A DNA stretch of 64,000 nucleotides. Origin: Marinobacter sp. es.042 (GTDB lineage: Bacteria > Pseudomonadota > Gammaproteobacteria > Pseudomonadales > Oleiphilaceae). The stretch's first letter is position 1. Each line of letters opens with the position of its first letter. Position numbers and translations under genes: made by a program. The DNA is taken from the NCBI RefSeq assembly GCF_900188315.1, contig NZ_LT897781.1, positions 3,472,001 through 3,536,000 on the forward strand, read 5' to 3'. The notes below the pieces were generated by a model. That model saw only the letters and a program-made list of their open reading frames with translations. It was not told the origin of the DNA and did no database searches. Shown here piece after piece: positions 25,148 through 34,775 of the stretch.

Positions 25148-25774
25148 TCAGAACCGAATGGCCAGCCCTGCGGCGGCTTCCACCTGCAGGTAGCCGCTGC
25201 TGTCGAATCTGAGTTCACATCCGCCGGAGCAAAACGCGGAGCCGCCCGAGTTCAGGGCTGTGTAAACGCCACGCAGATCAAGCCTCAGGCGCAGCTGTTC
25301 AGTCAGGAAAAACTGGTACCCGCCGCCAATGGACAGGGCGGCCCGGTGGTGGGTTTCATACCGTGAATCGTCCGGCTCTAGGCGGGTAACGCCGAACACA
25401 CCAGAGACAAACCCGCCATGATTCTGGCCACCCGGAAAATACAGCCCGCCGAACTGGAGCTGGTAGATGGTCAGGTCGATGGAATCCAGGCCCGGTGCAA
25501 ACAGACCATTGTCCAGTCGGGCCGAGGTGCTCTGCCGGCCGAAATAAATCTCTCCCTGTTTGCCGGGCTCTGCCAGATCAAAATTGAACACCAGTCCCTG
25601 GCTGGCGGAATCCCTGAAGTCGATCTGGTCTGAGGTGCTGGCGCCGGCGGTCTCGATATCCACCGAACTGCTCATGCGAAAACCGGCAAACGGTGCCAGA
25701 CTGACCTCTGCTGCCAACGGCGGGGCAATCAGTGCAGCTGCCAGTGTGAAGATAATAAGAGATCGAAGCTTCAT
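25148..25774 (-). CDS. Outer-membrane beta-barrel protein, unknown function
   Basis: Starting at ATG 25774 (AGGAA just upstream), the protein has 208 residues with a signal peptide MKLRSLIIFTLAAALIAPPLAA. The mature part alternates polar and aromatic strands separated by short turns and ends in AGLAIRF. The terminal Phe is the usual BamA recognition signal for outer-membrane barrels. Two Cys near residues 180-185 (FCSGGCEL) may form a loop disulfide. It resembles small OmpW/opacity-type barrels in size, but no specific family is recognised. It is divergent from the fetA-like gene. Confidence 0.6.
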   Translation of the reverse strand: MKLRSLIIFTLAAALIAPPLAAEVSLAPFAGFRMSSSVDIETAGASTSDQIDFRDSASQGLVFNFDLAEPGKQGEIYFGRQSTSARLDNGLFAPGLDSIDLTIYQLQFGGLYFPGGQNHGGFVSGVFGVTRLEPDDSRYETHHRAALSIGGGYQFFLTEQLRLRLDLRGVYTALNSGGSAFCSGGCELRFDSSGYLQVEAAAGLAIRF

Positions 25775-25839
25775 ACATTCCTGGCCTGTGTGGCTGGTTG
25801 TTGGCAGGACACTGTGCAATGGTATATCCGTTATGAACA

Positions 25840-26472
25840 TTGGCGAGCCCTGATGAGGCTATCTTGACAGATTTGGTGCTGGAAAATCTCTGTGTTGGCA
25901 CTCTCAGTAACGTGTCTTTGACGGTACCTGGTGGACAGGTTGTCTGTCTGTCCGGTCCGTCCGGCAGTGGCAAGAGTCGGCTGCTGAGGGCCGTGGCGGA
26001 CCTGGAACCCCATGGCGGCACCGTGTCTGTGGCTGATACGTGCCAGGAGGATTTGCCCGCCCACCAATGGCGTAGCCGGGTGGTGATGGTGCCGGCAGAC
26101 AGCCAGTGGTGGTTTGATGAGGTTGGAGGTCACTTTCCGGATCATGTAAAAGCAGATTTGCCGTCAGCGCTGGGCTTCCCGCCCGAGGTTATGGAGTGGT
26201 CGGTAAGCCGGTTGTCGTCCGGTGAGCGGCAGCGGCTGGCGCTCTGGCGGGCCCTGGTGCTTGAGCCTGAGGCTCTCTTGCTGGACGAGCCCACCGCCAA
26301 CCTCGACAACGACAGCACAGAAGCGATTGAAACCTGGTTGCTTGAGGAAATCCGGAGGCGGCAGATCGCAGTGCTCTGGGTCGCCCATGATGTTGGCCAG
26401 ATTCATCGGGTGGCCGATGCCCATTACCGGATTCTTGGCACCAGTCTGGAGCGCGCAGATGGAAGTGATTGA
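25840..26472 (+). CDS. fetA: ABC transporter ATP-binding protein, FetA (YbbL) type
   Basis: A 210-residue ATPase with Walker A GPSGSGKS (39-46), signature LSSGERQ, Walker B ALLLDEPTAN and the switch histidine in WVAHD. The start is uncertain: TTG 25840 gives the full frame, and a second TTG at 25864 is possible. No ATG is available. It overlaps the next gene by 14 bases. FetAB in E. coli is an exporter linked to iron homeostasis and peroxide resistance. The overall size and the paired permease of the UPF0014/FetB type support the call. Confidence 0.85.
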   Translation: MASPDEAILTDLVLENLCVGTLSNVSLTVPGGQVVCLSGPSGSGKSRLLRAVADLEPHGGTVSVADTCQEDLPAHQWRSRVVMVPADSQWWFDEVGGHFPDHVKADLPSALGFPPEVMEWSVSRLSSGERQRLALWRALVLEPEALLLDEPTANLDNDSTEAIETWLLEEIRRRQIAVLWVAHDVGQIHRVADAHYRILGTSLERADGSD

Positions 26473-27256
26473 TCTGGCCTGGTGGAAGTTGGGGCTGGCG
26501 GCGCTGCTGGTGCTCGCCCTGGCTGGGACAGGGTATCTGGCCCGACTGGGCATTACCCGGAACCTGTTGATCGCTGCACTTCGAACGGTGATTCAGCTGG
26601 CGCTGATCGGGCTGGTTCTGGAGGCACTGTTTGCGTCGTCCGGGTTCTACTGGATCGCCCTGATGGCCCTGGTCATGCTTCTGGTTGCCGGCCGGGAGGT
26701 TGTGGCACGTCAGGGTCGAAGACTCCAGGGCTGGTGGGCGTTCGGTATCGGCACCGGATCGATGTTCGTATCGTCCTTCTCGGTGACGGTACTGGCGCTC
26801 TCGGTAGTGATCGGCCCAGACCCCTGGTACACCCCACAGTACGCCATCCCCCTTCTGGGCATGATGCTCGGAAACACCATGACAGGCGTCAGCCTGGCGC
26901 TGGATCGTTTGAACGAATCGGTCTGGCGGCAGCGGGCCGTCATCGAGAACCGCCTGATGCTGGGCCAGACCTGGCAGCAGGCGCTGGAGGATATCCGGAG
27001 GGACGCCATGCGCAGTGGTATGATGCCCTCCATTAACGCCATGGCCGCCGCCGGTATCGTCAGCCTGCCTGGCATGATGACCGGCCAGATTCTCGCAGGC
27101 AGCCCGCCGGCAGTGGCGGTGAAATACCAGATTCTGGTGATGCTGATCATCACCGTCGGCACCGGATTCGGTGCCCTGATGGCAGTTTCCTGGGGCGGGC
27201 GAAGACTGTTCGACGACCGGGAGCGCCTGCGACTGGACCGACTGGTGAAACAATGA
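26459..27256 (+). CDS. fetB: ABC transporter permease, FetB (YbbM) type
   Basis: A 265-residue membrane protein with about seven hydrophobic helices, starting at ATG 26459 inside the end of fetA. The segment RTVIQLALIGLVL near the N terminus and the long cytoplasmic motif RDAMRSGMMPSINAMAAAGIVSLPGMMTG (quoted here as RDAMRSGMMPSIN, then SLPGMMTG) are family hallmarks. It should form the membrane part of the FetAB exporter. Its TGA overlaps the ATG of the following MFS gene (ATGA at 27253), indicating a three-gene operon. Confidence 0.85.
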   Translation: MEVIDLAWWKLGLAALLVLALAGTGYLARLGITRNLLIAALRTVIQLALIGLVLEALFASSGFYWIALMALVMLLVAGREVVARQGRRLQGWWAFGIGTGSMFVSSFSVTVLALSVVIGPDPWYTPQYAIPLLGMMLGNTMTGVSLALDRLNESVWRQRAVIENRLMLGQTWQQALEDIRRDAMRSGMMPSINAMAAAGIVSLPGMMTGQILAGSPPAVAVKYQILVMLIITVGTGFGALMAVSWGGRRLFDDRERLRLDRLVKQ

Positions 27257-28437
27257 TCGACATGCTACGACGTTACCCCCTCCCTGTGATCGTTCTGGCC
27301 CAGCTTTTCGGCACCTCGCTCTGGTTCAGTATCAACGGTGTATGGTTGTCGCTGGCCGGCGAGCTGGGCCTGACCGAGAGTGATCTCGGGCGGCTGACAT
27401 TGGCGGTGCAGGCCGGGTTTATCGCGGGCACCCTGACCATTGCTGTGACCGGCCTGGCCGACCGCTTTGGCGCGAGTCGGATCTTTGCGCTGTCGAGCCT
27501 GTTGGGGGCTCTGGTTAACGGTGGATTTGTTTTCGCTGCCGGTGCGCCGCCGCTCGATTTCCTCCTGCGCTTTGCCACCGGGCTGTGTCTGGCCGGGATC
27601 TATCCCCTGGGCATGAAAATGGTCATTGCCTGGACGCCAAAGTACGCCGGCGCCGCCCTTGCCTGGCTGGTGGGCATGCTGACACTGGGAACGGCGCTCC
27701 CACACCTGATGCGCGGAGCAACCCTGGGGATGCCCTGGGAGTGGCCGCTGATGGCGGCGTCCTGTCTTGCCGTGGCCGGAGGGCTGCTGGTGTTTCTGCT
27801 GGGTGACGGCCCGCACCTGCCTAAAAGCAGCGGGCGATTGCCCCTCAGCCAGGGGTTGGCGGCTCTGCGCATCCCGAGATTCCGGGCAGTGGCCGGTGGT
27901 TACTTCGGCCATATGTGGGAGCTCTACGCGTTCTGGACATTAACACCCCTGCTCATCGGCCGGGAGCTGCAGCGGATGGGGCAAAGTGACGCACTTATTC
28001 CCTGGTTGTCGTTTGCTGTCATTGGCATTGGTGCGGCAGGTTGCGTCGGTGGTGGCCGGCTTAGCCGAACACGGGGTAGTGAATGGGTGGCCCGGCGAGC
28101 CCTGATGGTGTCCGGGGCCTTCTGCCTGGTTTACCCCTGGCTGAACGGACTATCGCCGGCCTTGCTGATCGTTTTGCTCATTGTCTGGGGCATTGCTGTG
28201 GTTGCCGACTCACCTCAATTCTCGGCGCTGGCCTCGGCAACGGCACCGAGGGAGTCGGTAGGCTCCTCTTTGGCGGTGATGAATGCGGTCGGGTTTGGTC
28301 TGACGCTGCCTGCCATCTGGCTGACCAGTGGGCTCTGGGGCCAGTTGAATGTCTGGGTGGTTCTCCTGCTGTTCCCCGGTCCGGTGCTCGGGCTTTGGGC
28401 GCTCTCCCGGGCCCGGCCTGAGGTTCAGGCTGGTTAG
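27253..28437 (+). CDS. Major-facilitator-superfamily transporter
   Basis: A 394-residue protein with about 12 membrane segments. A loop between helices 2 and 3 reads GLADRFGASR, the MFS signature region. The N terminus (QLFGTSLWFSINGVW) resembles CynX/NimT-like MFS proteins. It is translationally coupled to fetB by ATGA overlap and is followed after 11 bases by a glycosyltransferase gene. Substrate cannot be predicted from the sequence; association with FetAB hints at a metal or stress role, but that is weak. Confidence 0.8.
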   Translation: MIDMLRRYPLPVIVLAQLFGTSLWFSINGVWLSLAGELGLTESDLGRLTLAVQAGFIAGTLTIAVTGLADRFGASRIFALSSLLGALVNGGFVFAAGAPPLDFLLRFATGLCLAGIYPLGMKMVIAWTPKYAGAALAWLVGMLTLGTALPHLMRGATLGMPWEWPLMAASCLAVAGGLLVFLLGDGPHLPKSSGRLPLSQGLAALRIPRFRAVAGGYFGHMWELYAFWTLTPLLIGRELQRMGQSDALIPWLSFAVIGIGAAGCVGGGRLSRTRGSEWVARRALMVSGAFCLVYPWLNGLSPALLIVLLIVWGIAVVADSPQFSALASATAPRESVGSSLAVMNAVGFGLTLPAIWLTSGLWGQLNVWVVLLLFPGPVLGLWALSRARPEVQAG

Positions 28438-28448
28438 TGAGACATCGT

Positions 28449-29567
28449 ATGACGACCTCTGGAACCACGCCGAGAATACTCCTTCTGTCTGGCTACGATG
28501 CCGCCAGTCACAGGCGCTGGCGGGAGCAGTTAGGCGCCATGTTTCCGCGTTATGAATGGCAGAGTCTTGTTCTGCCGCCCAGGTTCTTCCGCTGGCGTAT
28601 CCGTGGCAATCCACTGAGCTGGCTGAATGAGCCGCTCCTGCAGGAACACTGGGATCTGATCATTGCCACCTCCATGGTGGACCTGGCAACCCTCCGAGGG
28701 GTGCACCCGCGTCTTGCTCACACTCCCTGCCTGCTCTACATGCACGAAAACCAGTTCGCCTTTCCGGTATCCAGTGGCCAGAACAGCAGCGCCGATCCGC
28801 AGATGGTGAACCTCTATAGCGCGCTGTCGGCCGATTGTGTGGTATTCAACAGTGGCTGGAACCGGGACAGTTTTCTGGCCGGCGCCACCTCTTTCCTCCA
28901 GAAGCTGCCCGATGAAGTGCCCGAAGGACTGATCGAAACGCTGCGTGACAAGTCCCGCGTGATACCGGTGCCGATTGAGGACCGGTTGTTTGCTGGTCGC
29001 CGGCCACTTATGAACCGGGCCTGCCCCCATCTGCTCTGGAACCATCGTTGGGAATACGACAAGGGGCCTGACCGTCTGCTGAAGTTCCTGCAGGTGCTGG
29101 ACCAGCGTTCGATGCCGTTCAGGTTGAGCGTGGTGGGTGAGCGATTTCGCAGCTATCCGAAGGCATTTGACCGGATCCGGGAACAGTTTGGTCCCTGCAT
29201 CGAACACTGGGGGTTTCTCGAGAATCGTGAAGACTATGATCAGTTGCTGCGTCAGGCCGATATTGTGATCTCCACGGCACTGCACGATTTCCAGGGGCTG
29301 TCGATGCTCGAAGCCATGGCATCAGGTTGTGTACCGCTGGCGCCGAACCGGCTGGCCTATCCGGAATACGTACCGGAGCTGCATCGCTATGACAGCAACG
29401 AAGCGGACCCGGACCGAGAGGCCGAAGCCGCCGCTGATTGCCTGGAGCGACTGATCGACCAGCAGCCTCTGGTCTGTCGTCCGGACGGTTGGCGCGCATC
29501 GAAGCTGGCGGAAGACTACCGGTCTGTGTTTGACGAGCTGATCCAGGCCGGGCCAGTCAGGTCCTGA
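28449..29567 (+). CDS. DUF3524 glycosyltransferase (tRNA-queuosine mannosyltransferase-like)
   Basis: The ATG at 28449 is chosen over the GTG at 28437, which overlaps the upstream stop; it gives 372 residues. The N-terminal domain (ILLLSGYDAASHRRW, then LLYMHENQFAFP and VVFNSGWNRDSF) matches the DUF3524 domain of the animal enzyme QTMAN/GTDC1, which mannosylates queuosine in tRNA-Asp. The C-terminal half is a GT-B fold with the nucleotide-sugar segment DFQGLSMLEAMASGCVPLAP. In bacteria the family is little studied; a role in tRNA-queuosine glycosylation is inferred from homology. It ends the operon begun by fetA. Confidence 0.75.
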   Translation: MTTSGTTPRILLLSGYDAASHRRWREQLGAMFPRYEWQSLVLPPRFFRWRIRGNPLSWLNEPLLQEHWDLIIATSMVDLATLRGVHPRLAHTPCLLYMHENQFAFPVSSGQNSSADPQMVNLYSALSADCVVFNSGWNRDSFLAGATSFLQKLPDEVPEGLIETLRDKSRVIPVPIEDRLFAGRRPLMNRACPHLLWNHRWEYDKGPDRLLKFLQVLDQRSMPFRLSVVGERFRSYPKAFDRIREQFGPCIEHWGFLENREDYDQLLRQADIVISTALHDFQGLSMLEAMASGCVPLAPNRLAYPEYVPELHRYDSNEADPDREAEAAADCLERLIDQQPLVCRPDGWRASKLAEDYRSVFDELIQAGPVRS

Positions 29568-29677
29568 TCCGGTTTCTTCCCCAAACCTGTCTCAGATCAA
29601 GCCCTCCCACTTGCGGTTGTCCCGCCCGATACTAGACTCAGAACTGTCTTTCGGCCTCACCACAAGGAGTCGTGGCC

Positions 29678-32600
29678 ATGGAGTTTCATACCCTCGATGG
29701 CAATGAAGCGGTGTCTTCGGTGGCTTATCGCCTGAGCGAGACCATTGCCATCTATCCGATTACCCCTGCATCGGTCATGGGCGAGCATGCCGATGACTGG
29801 GCGGCCCTGGGCAAACCCAATCTCTGGGGGCAGGTGCCCAGTGTGGTGGAAATGCAGTCCGAGGCTGGTGCCGCCGGTGCCATGCACGGGGCATTGCAGG
29901 CCGGTTCACTGGTGACCACCTTTACCGCGTCCCAGGGGCTGCTGCTGATGCTGCCCAATCTGTACAAGATTGCCGGTGAGCTGTCGCCCTTCTGCATGCA
30001 TATTGCTGCGCGCAGCATCGCCACCCATGCCTTGTCGATCTTCTGCGACCATTCCGATGTAATGAGTGCCCGCGGTACCGGATTTGCCCTGCTGGCTTCG
30101 GGATCGGTACAGGAGGCCCAGGATTTTGCGGCCATCGGCCACGCCGTCACCCTGGAAAGCCGGGTGCCGGTGATGCATTTCTTCGATGGTTTCCGTACCT
30201 CCCATGAGATTTCCAAGATCGCAGCGCTGAGTGATGAGGATTTGCAGGCGCTGGTATCTCACGAATGGGTGGAGGCACATCGTAGTCGCCGGATGACACC
30301 GGACCGGCCGGTGGTTCGTGGCACCTCCCAGAACCCGGACGCCTTCTTCCAGGCTAGGGAGGCCATCAACCCTTTCTATCAGGTGTTCCCGGAAAAGCTT
30401 GAAGCCGTGATGGACCGTTTCGCCGGTATTACCGGCCGCCAGTACCGGCTGTTCGACTATGTCGGCCACCCCGAGGCCGACCGGGTGGTTATCCTGATGG
30501 GCTCCGGGGCCGAATGCGCCCATGAAACGGTGGAGTGGCTGCTTGAGCAGGGTGAAAAGGTTGGGGTTCTCAAGGTGCGACTGTTCCGGCCCTTTGCCAC
30601 GGACCGTTTTCTGGACGCTTTGCCGGATACTGTCGAGCATCTGGCGGTGCTGGACCGCACCAAGGAACCGGGAGCCCAGGGTGAGCCCTTGTTGCTGGAA
30701 GTCAGCGGTGCCCTGATGGAAGCCTATAGCCGAGGGGATCGGAAGGTGCTGCCCCGGGTGATCGGCGGCCGATATGGGCTGTCTTCCCGTGAGTTTACGC
30801 CGGCCATGGTCTGCGCCATTTTTGACGAACTGAAAGCGGCAGCACCGAAAACCCGCTTTACCGTTGGCGTGCGCGACGATGTCAGCCACCTCTCGCTGGA
30901 GGTGGATAGCGAACTGGATATTGAATCCCCGAAAACCCGCCGGGCGCTGTTCTTCGGTCTCGGCGCCGATGGCACCGTCAGCAGCAACAAGGCCAGCATC
31001 AAGATTCTGGGGGAGGGCACGGACCTGCTTGCCCAGGGCCATTTCGTCTACGACTCCAAGAAATCCGGCGCTACCACCGTCTCCCATCTGAGGTTCGGGC
31101 CGCTGCCCATCCGCTCCAGTTACCAGATCAACAGGGCCCAGTTCGTCGCCATTCACGCGCCCCAGTTTCTGGAGCGGTTTGATGTGCTCGAACACGCTGC
31201 CGAGGGTGCCTCGGTGCTCCTCAATGTGCCCTGGTCAAAGGACGAGGTCTGGGATCGGCTGTCGGTCGAGGTCCAGCGGGTATTGGTCGAGCGCAAGGCC
31301 CGGCTGTTCGTGATTGATGCCGCCGAGGTGGCGGAAAAGGCGGGTCTGGAGCGGCGGATCAACACCGTGATGCAGGTCTGTTTCTTCGCCCTGGCAGATA
31401 TCCTGCCCCGGGAAGAGGCCATTGCCCATATCAAGGAATCCATTCGCAAAACCTGGGGCCGCCGCGGGCCGGAAGTGGTGCGCCGCAACGTGGAAGCGGT
31501 GGACTCGGCCCTGGACAACCTGCATGAGGTGCCCGTCCCGGACAAGGTAACGGCCACACGCACCCGACCGCCGAGGGTGCCCGCGAATGCACCGGACTTT
31601 GTGCAGAAAGTCACTCGCCTGTTATTGGAAGGGCAGGGGGACAAACTGCCGGTCAGCGCGTTCCCGCCGGACGGTACCTGGCCAACGGGAACCAGCCAGT
31701 ACGAGAAGCGAACCATCGCCCTGGAAATTCCCATCTGGGAGTCCGACCTCTGCGTGCAGTGCAACTTCTGCGCGATGATTTGCCCGCACACCGCGATCAC
31801 CAGCAAGGTGTTTGAGCCCGAGTCGGTCAAAGGGGCGCCGGAGGCGTTCGAGGTGGTGCCGGAAACCCAGACGTCTGAACTGGAAGGTCTGGATTACCGG
31901 ATTCAGGTAGCGCCGGATGACTGCACCGGTTGTGGTTTGTGTGTCGAGGTCTGCCCGGCAAAGGACCGCACCCAGCCCAAACGCAAAGCCATCAATATGC
32001 AGCCGATCGAAGCGCACCGTGAGATAGAGGCAGAGAACCTGGCGTTCTTCCGGCAATTGCCGGATGTGCCCCGGGATCGTATCCCCCGGGACTTCAAATC
32101 CCTGCCGCTTCTGATTCCCCTGTTCGAATATTCCGGCGCCTGTGCCGGCTGCGGTGAAACACCCTACATCCGGCTGCTGACCCAGCTGGTGGGGGACCGG
32201 CTGCTGATCGCTAACGCCACCGGCTGTTCCTCGATCTATGGCGGCAATCTACCCACCACGCCTTACACAGTGAACGCCGACGGCCGTGGGCCTACCTGGA
32301 ATAACTCGCTGTTTGAAGACGCGGCGGAACTGGGTCTGGGCATGCGTCTGGGGCTGGACAAGCTTGTCGGTCGGGCCGGGCATTTACTGGAAGGGTTCCG
32401 GGAAGAACTGCCTGACGCGCTCTACTCGGAGCTGACCAGCGCCTGCACCACCGTTGATGAATCGGCAATGGCATCAAGGCGCACAGCGATTGAGCAACTG
32501 CGGAACTGGCTGGCGGACAAGCAGACGCCAGAGGCCCGGGAGCTGGACAGCCTGGCCGATGAACTCTGCCCGAAGAGTGTCTGGGTAATAGGGGGCGACG

Positions 32601-33271
32601 GCTGGGCCTACGATATTGGTTATGGCGGTCTCGACCACGCTCTGGCCTCGGGGCAGAACCTGAAACTGCTGGTACTCGACACCGAAGTCTATTCCAACAC
32701 CGGTGGCCAGCAATCCAAGGCTACACCCATGGGTGCGATTGCCAAGTTCGCCGCTGCCGGCAAGGCCACCCGGAAGAAGGATCTGGGCCTGCTGGCCATG
32801 AGTTATGGTCACGTCTACGTGGCCCAGATTGCCATGCAATCCCACAGCAACCACACCACCAAGGCCCTGCAGGAAGCCGAGAGCTTCGACGGCCCGGCAC
32901 TGATCATCGCCCACAGCCCCTGCATTGCCCACGGTTACGACCTGGTGCACTCGCCCGCACAGCAGAAGCGGGCGGTAGACAGCTGGGCCTGGCCGCTGTA
33001 CCGGTTTGATCCCCGGCGCATCCACGAAGGGCTGCCGCCCCTGCAGCTGGACTCCCTTCGCCAGAAAGTCACCATGAAAGCCTACATGCAGGAAGAGGCC
33101 CGGTTCCGGATGCTGGAGCTGCGGGATCCCCAACGCTACGAACAGCTGGTGGCGGCAGCTTCTGAGGCTGCAACTGAGCAGCGTGAGCTCTACAAGCAGC
33201 TGGCGGGGATCCACTTCGAGCCCCATGAAACTTCTGACGCTGACAACGAAAAGGGTGAACGTCATGACTGA
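29678..33271 (+). CDS. nifJ: Pyruvate:ferredoxin (flavodoxin) oxidoreductase
   Basis: ATG 29678 is preferred: AAGGAG at 29664-29669 is 8 bases away, whereas the GTG at 29672 is only two bases from it. The 1,197-residue single-chain enzyme has the N-terminal PFOR domain (IYPITPASVMGEHAD), the central CoA/gamma domains, two 4Fe-4S motifs (CVQCNFCAMICPH near 691, CTGCGLCVEVCPAKD near 748), a third cluster Cys motif (CAGCGETPY near 821) and the thiamine-diphosphate segment GDGWAYDIGYGGLDH near 973. It oxidises pyruvate to acetyl-CoA and passes electrons to ferredoxin or flavodoxin. It overlaps by 8 bases with a dihydroorotate-dehydrogenase-like gene, so the two are co-translated. Confidence 0.95.
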   Translation: MEFHTLDGNEAVSSVAYRLSETIAIYPITPASVMGEHADDWAALGKPNLWGQVPSVVEMQSEAGAAGAMHGALQAGSLVTTFTASQGLLLMLPNLYKIAGELSPFCMHIAARSIATHALSIFCDHSDVMSARGTGFALLASGSVQEAQDFAAIGHAVTLESRVPVMHFFDGFRTSHEISKIAALSDEDLQALVSHEWVEAHRSRRMTPDRPVVRGTSQNPDAFFQAREAINPFYQVFPEKLEAVMDRFAGITGRQYRLFDYVGHPEADRVVILMGSGAECAHETVEWLLEQGEKVGVLKVRLFRPFATDRFLDALPDTVEHLAVLDRTKEPGAQGEPLLLEVSGALMEAYSRGDRKVLPRVIGGRYGLSSREFTPAMVCAIFDELKAAAPKTRFTVGVRDDVSHLSLEVDSELDIESPKTRRALFFGLGADGTVSSNKASIKILGEGTDLLAQGHFVYDSKKSGATTVSHLRFGPLPIRSSYQINRAQFVAIHAPQFLERFDVLEHAAEGASVLLNVPWSKDEVWDRLSVEVQRVLVERKARLFVIDAAEVAEKAGLERRINTVMQVCFFALADILPREEAIAHIKESIRKTWGRRGPEVVRRNVEAVDSALDNLHEVPVPDKVTATRTRPPRVPANAPDFVQKVTRLLLEGQGDKLPVSAFPPDGTWPTGTSQYEKRTIALEIPIWESDLCVQCNFCAMICPHTAITSKVFEPESVKGAPEAFEVVPETQTSELEGLDYRIQVAPDDCTGCGLCVEVCPAKDRTQPKRKAINMQPIEAHREIEAENLAFFRQLPDVPRDRIPRDFKSLPLLIPLFEYSGACAGCGETPYIRLLTQLVGDRLLIANATGCSSIYGGNLPTTPYTVNADGRGPTWNNSLFEDAAELGLGMRLGLDKLVGRAGHLLEGFREELPDALYSELTSACTTVDESAMASRRTAIEQLRNWLADKQTPEARELDSLADELCPKSVWVIGGDGWAYDIGYGGLDHALASGQNLKLLVLDTEVYSNTGGQQSKATPMGAIAKFAAAGKATRKKDLGLLAMSYGHVYVAQIAMQSHSNHTTKALQEAESFDGPALIIAHSPCIAHGYDLVHSPAQQKRAVDSWAWPLYRFDPRRIHEGLPPLQLDSLRQKVTMKAYMQEEARFRMLELRDPQRYEQLVAAASEAATEQRELYKQLAGIHFEPHETSDADNEKGERHD

Positions 33272-34256
33272 ATTGGCAACCCGTTGGCTGGGGTTGGAAC
33301 TTCGCTCGCCCCTTGTGGTCGGCGCCAGCCCCCTGACCGATGACCTGGACGCGCTGAAGGCCTGTGTTGACGCTGGCGCCGGTGCCGTGGTCATGCATTC
33401 CCTCTTCGAGGAGCAGCTGGTGGAGGAGCAACTGGCGGCTCACCGGTTTATTGATTCGCGGATCAACATGGACGCCGAGGCCCGATCGTTTTTTCCCGAA
33501 TCCGAACTCTTCGAGATGGGATCGGACAGCTACCTGCAGCGGTTGGAGCTGTTGCGACATTCACTGGGTGTGCCGGTGATTGCCTCGCTCAACGGTATTT
33601 CAGCGGGTGGTTGGACCCGGCATGCACGTGAGCTGGAGGCGGCGGGCGCCCATGCCATCGAACTGAATCTCTACGACCTGGCCTCGGATCCGGAGGAAAC
33701 TGCGGAGGCCCTGGAACAGAGGCAACTCTCGGTTGTGAGGTCAGTGGCTGAGCAGGTGAGCATTCCGGTCAGCGTCAAGCTATCGCCTTTCTACTCGGCC
33801 TTGCCTGCGTTCGTCGCCGGTATCGAAGAGTCAGGGGCCCGGGGCGTGGTGTTGTTCAACCGGTTCTATCAGCCGGATATGGATCTGGATGAGCTGGAGT
33901 TAAGCCGGGAGGTGGTGCTTTCGACCAGTGCGGAGCTGCCGTTGCGGTTACACGCAGCCGCCATGTTGTATGGCCAGACAACACTGGAGATGGCGGTTTC
34001 GGGTGGGGTTCATAGTGGTGACGATGCGGCAAAAGCCATTCTTTCGGGCGCTGCCGCTGTGCAGGTGGTCTCGGCGGTGTTGTCGGAGGGTGCAGGCGCC
34101 CTGTCGAGGATTACCCGGGAAATGACGGCTCGGCTCTCCGGAATGGGATACCGCTCGCTGGCGGAAGCCCGGGGCGTTCTGTCAATGGCGAACGCCCCCA
34201 ATGCCCGAACCTGGGAGCGTCTTAACTACGCCCGCCTTCTGCACGGTTGGAAGTAG
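33264..34256 (+). CDS. Dihydroorotate-dehydrogenase-like flavoprotein linked to PFOR
   Basis: ATG 33264 lies inside the end of nifJ (ATGACTGA overlap) with AGGGTGA upstream, giving 330 residues. It is a FMN-binding TIM barrel of the DHODH/PreA group: GLELRSPLVVGASPLTDD at the N terminus, PVSVKLSPFYS with the FMN-binding Lys, and VSGGVHSGDDAAKAILSGAAAVQVVS for phosphate binding. Such genes often follow nifJ-type PFOR. The catalytic context of class 1/2 enzymes is not obvious and an authentic pyrimidine role is unlikely. Function with PFOR is inferred from coupling. Confidence 0.8.
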   Translation: MTELATRWLGLELRSPLVVGASPLTDDLDALKACVDAGAGAVVMHSLFEEQLVEEQLAAHRFIDSRINMDAEARSFFPESELFEMGSDSYLQRLELLRHSLGVPVIASLNGISAGGWTRHARELEAAGAHAIELNLYDLASDPEETAEALEQRQLSVVRSVAEQVSIPVSVKLSPFYSALPAFVAGIEESGARGVVLFNRFYQPDMDLDELELSREVVLSTSAELPLRLHAAAMLYGQTTLEMAVSGGVHSGDDAAKAILSGAAAVQVVSAVLSEGAGALSRITREMTARLSGMGYRSLAEARGVLSMANAPNARTWERLNYARLLHGWK

Positions 34257-34268
34257 AGCGGCGAAGGG

Positions 34269-34673
34269 TCAGAGAACCTGCTCCGGCACCTCGCGAATCC
34301 GACCGTGCTCATCAATGGCGACGTAGACGAACAGACCCTCGGTGACCTTACGTGGATTCTTGGCAGTGCGGTCAAGGGTCCACACTTCCACGCTGATTTT
34401 CATGGAACTGCGGCCGATATCGACGAGTTCGCAGTAGCAACCTACCTGAGATCCTACTCGCAACGGTGACAGGAACTCCATCCGATCCATGGCCACGGTG
34501 GCGTTGCGGCCCTGGGAAATCCGTCCGGCCATGGTGTTGGCGGCGAGATCCATCTGTTTTACCAGCCAGCCGGCGAAGACATCGCCATTGGCATTGGTGT
34601 CGGCAGGAAGCGGGATTATCTGCAGGGTGAGTTCGCCACGGGGCGTGGGTTTGTCATCATCTAACGCGGTCAT
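34269..34673 (-). CDS. Hotdog-fold acyl-CoA thioesterase, YciA type
   Basis: Starting at ATG 34673, with AGAAGG about 8 bases upstream, the protein has 134 residues; E. coli YciA has 132. The motif PADTNANGDVFAGWLVKQMDLA contains the conserved Asn-Asp active-site region of the YciA/BACH family (quoted as NANGDVFAGWLV). It hydrolyses acyl-CoA esters in the cytosol. It is convergent with the PFOR operon and divergent from pstS. Confidence 0.88.
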   Translation of the reverse strand: MTALDDDKPTPRGELTLQIIPLPADTNANGDVFAGWLVKQMDLAANTMAGRISQGRNATVAMDRMEFLSPLRVGSQVGCYCELVDIGRSSMKISVEVWTLDRTAKNPRKVTEGLFVYVAIDEHGRIREVPEQVL

Positions 34674-34775
34674 AGTACTGCCTTCTTGCGAGCCTGGAAT
34701 TGTTTTAACACGCATGGTAGCGGGCTGAAGCGCCGCTGCAAGCAAATTTGAACATTCCAGACTATATTTCAGAAA

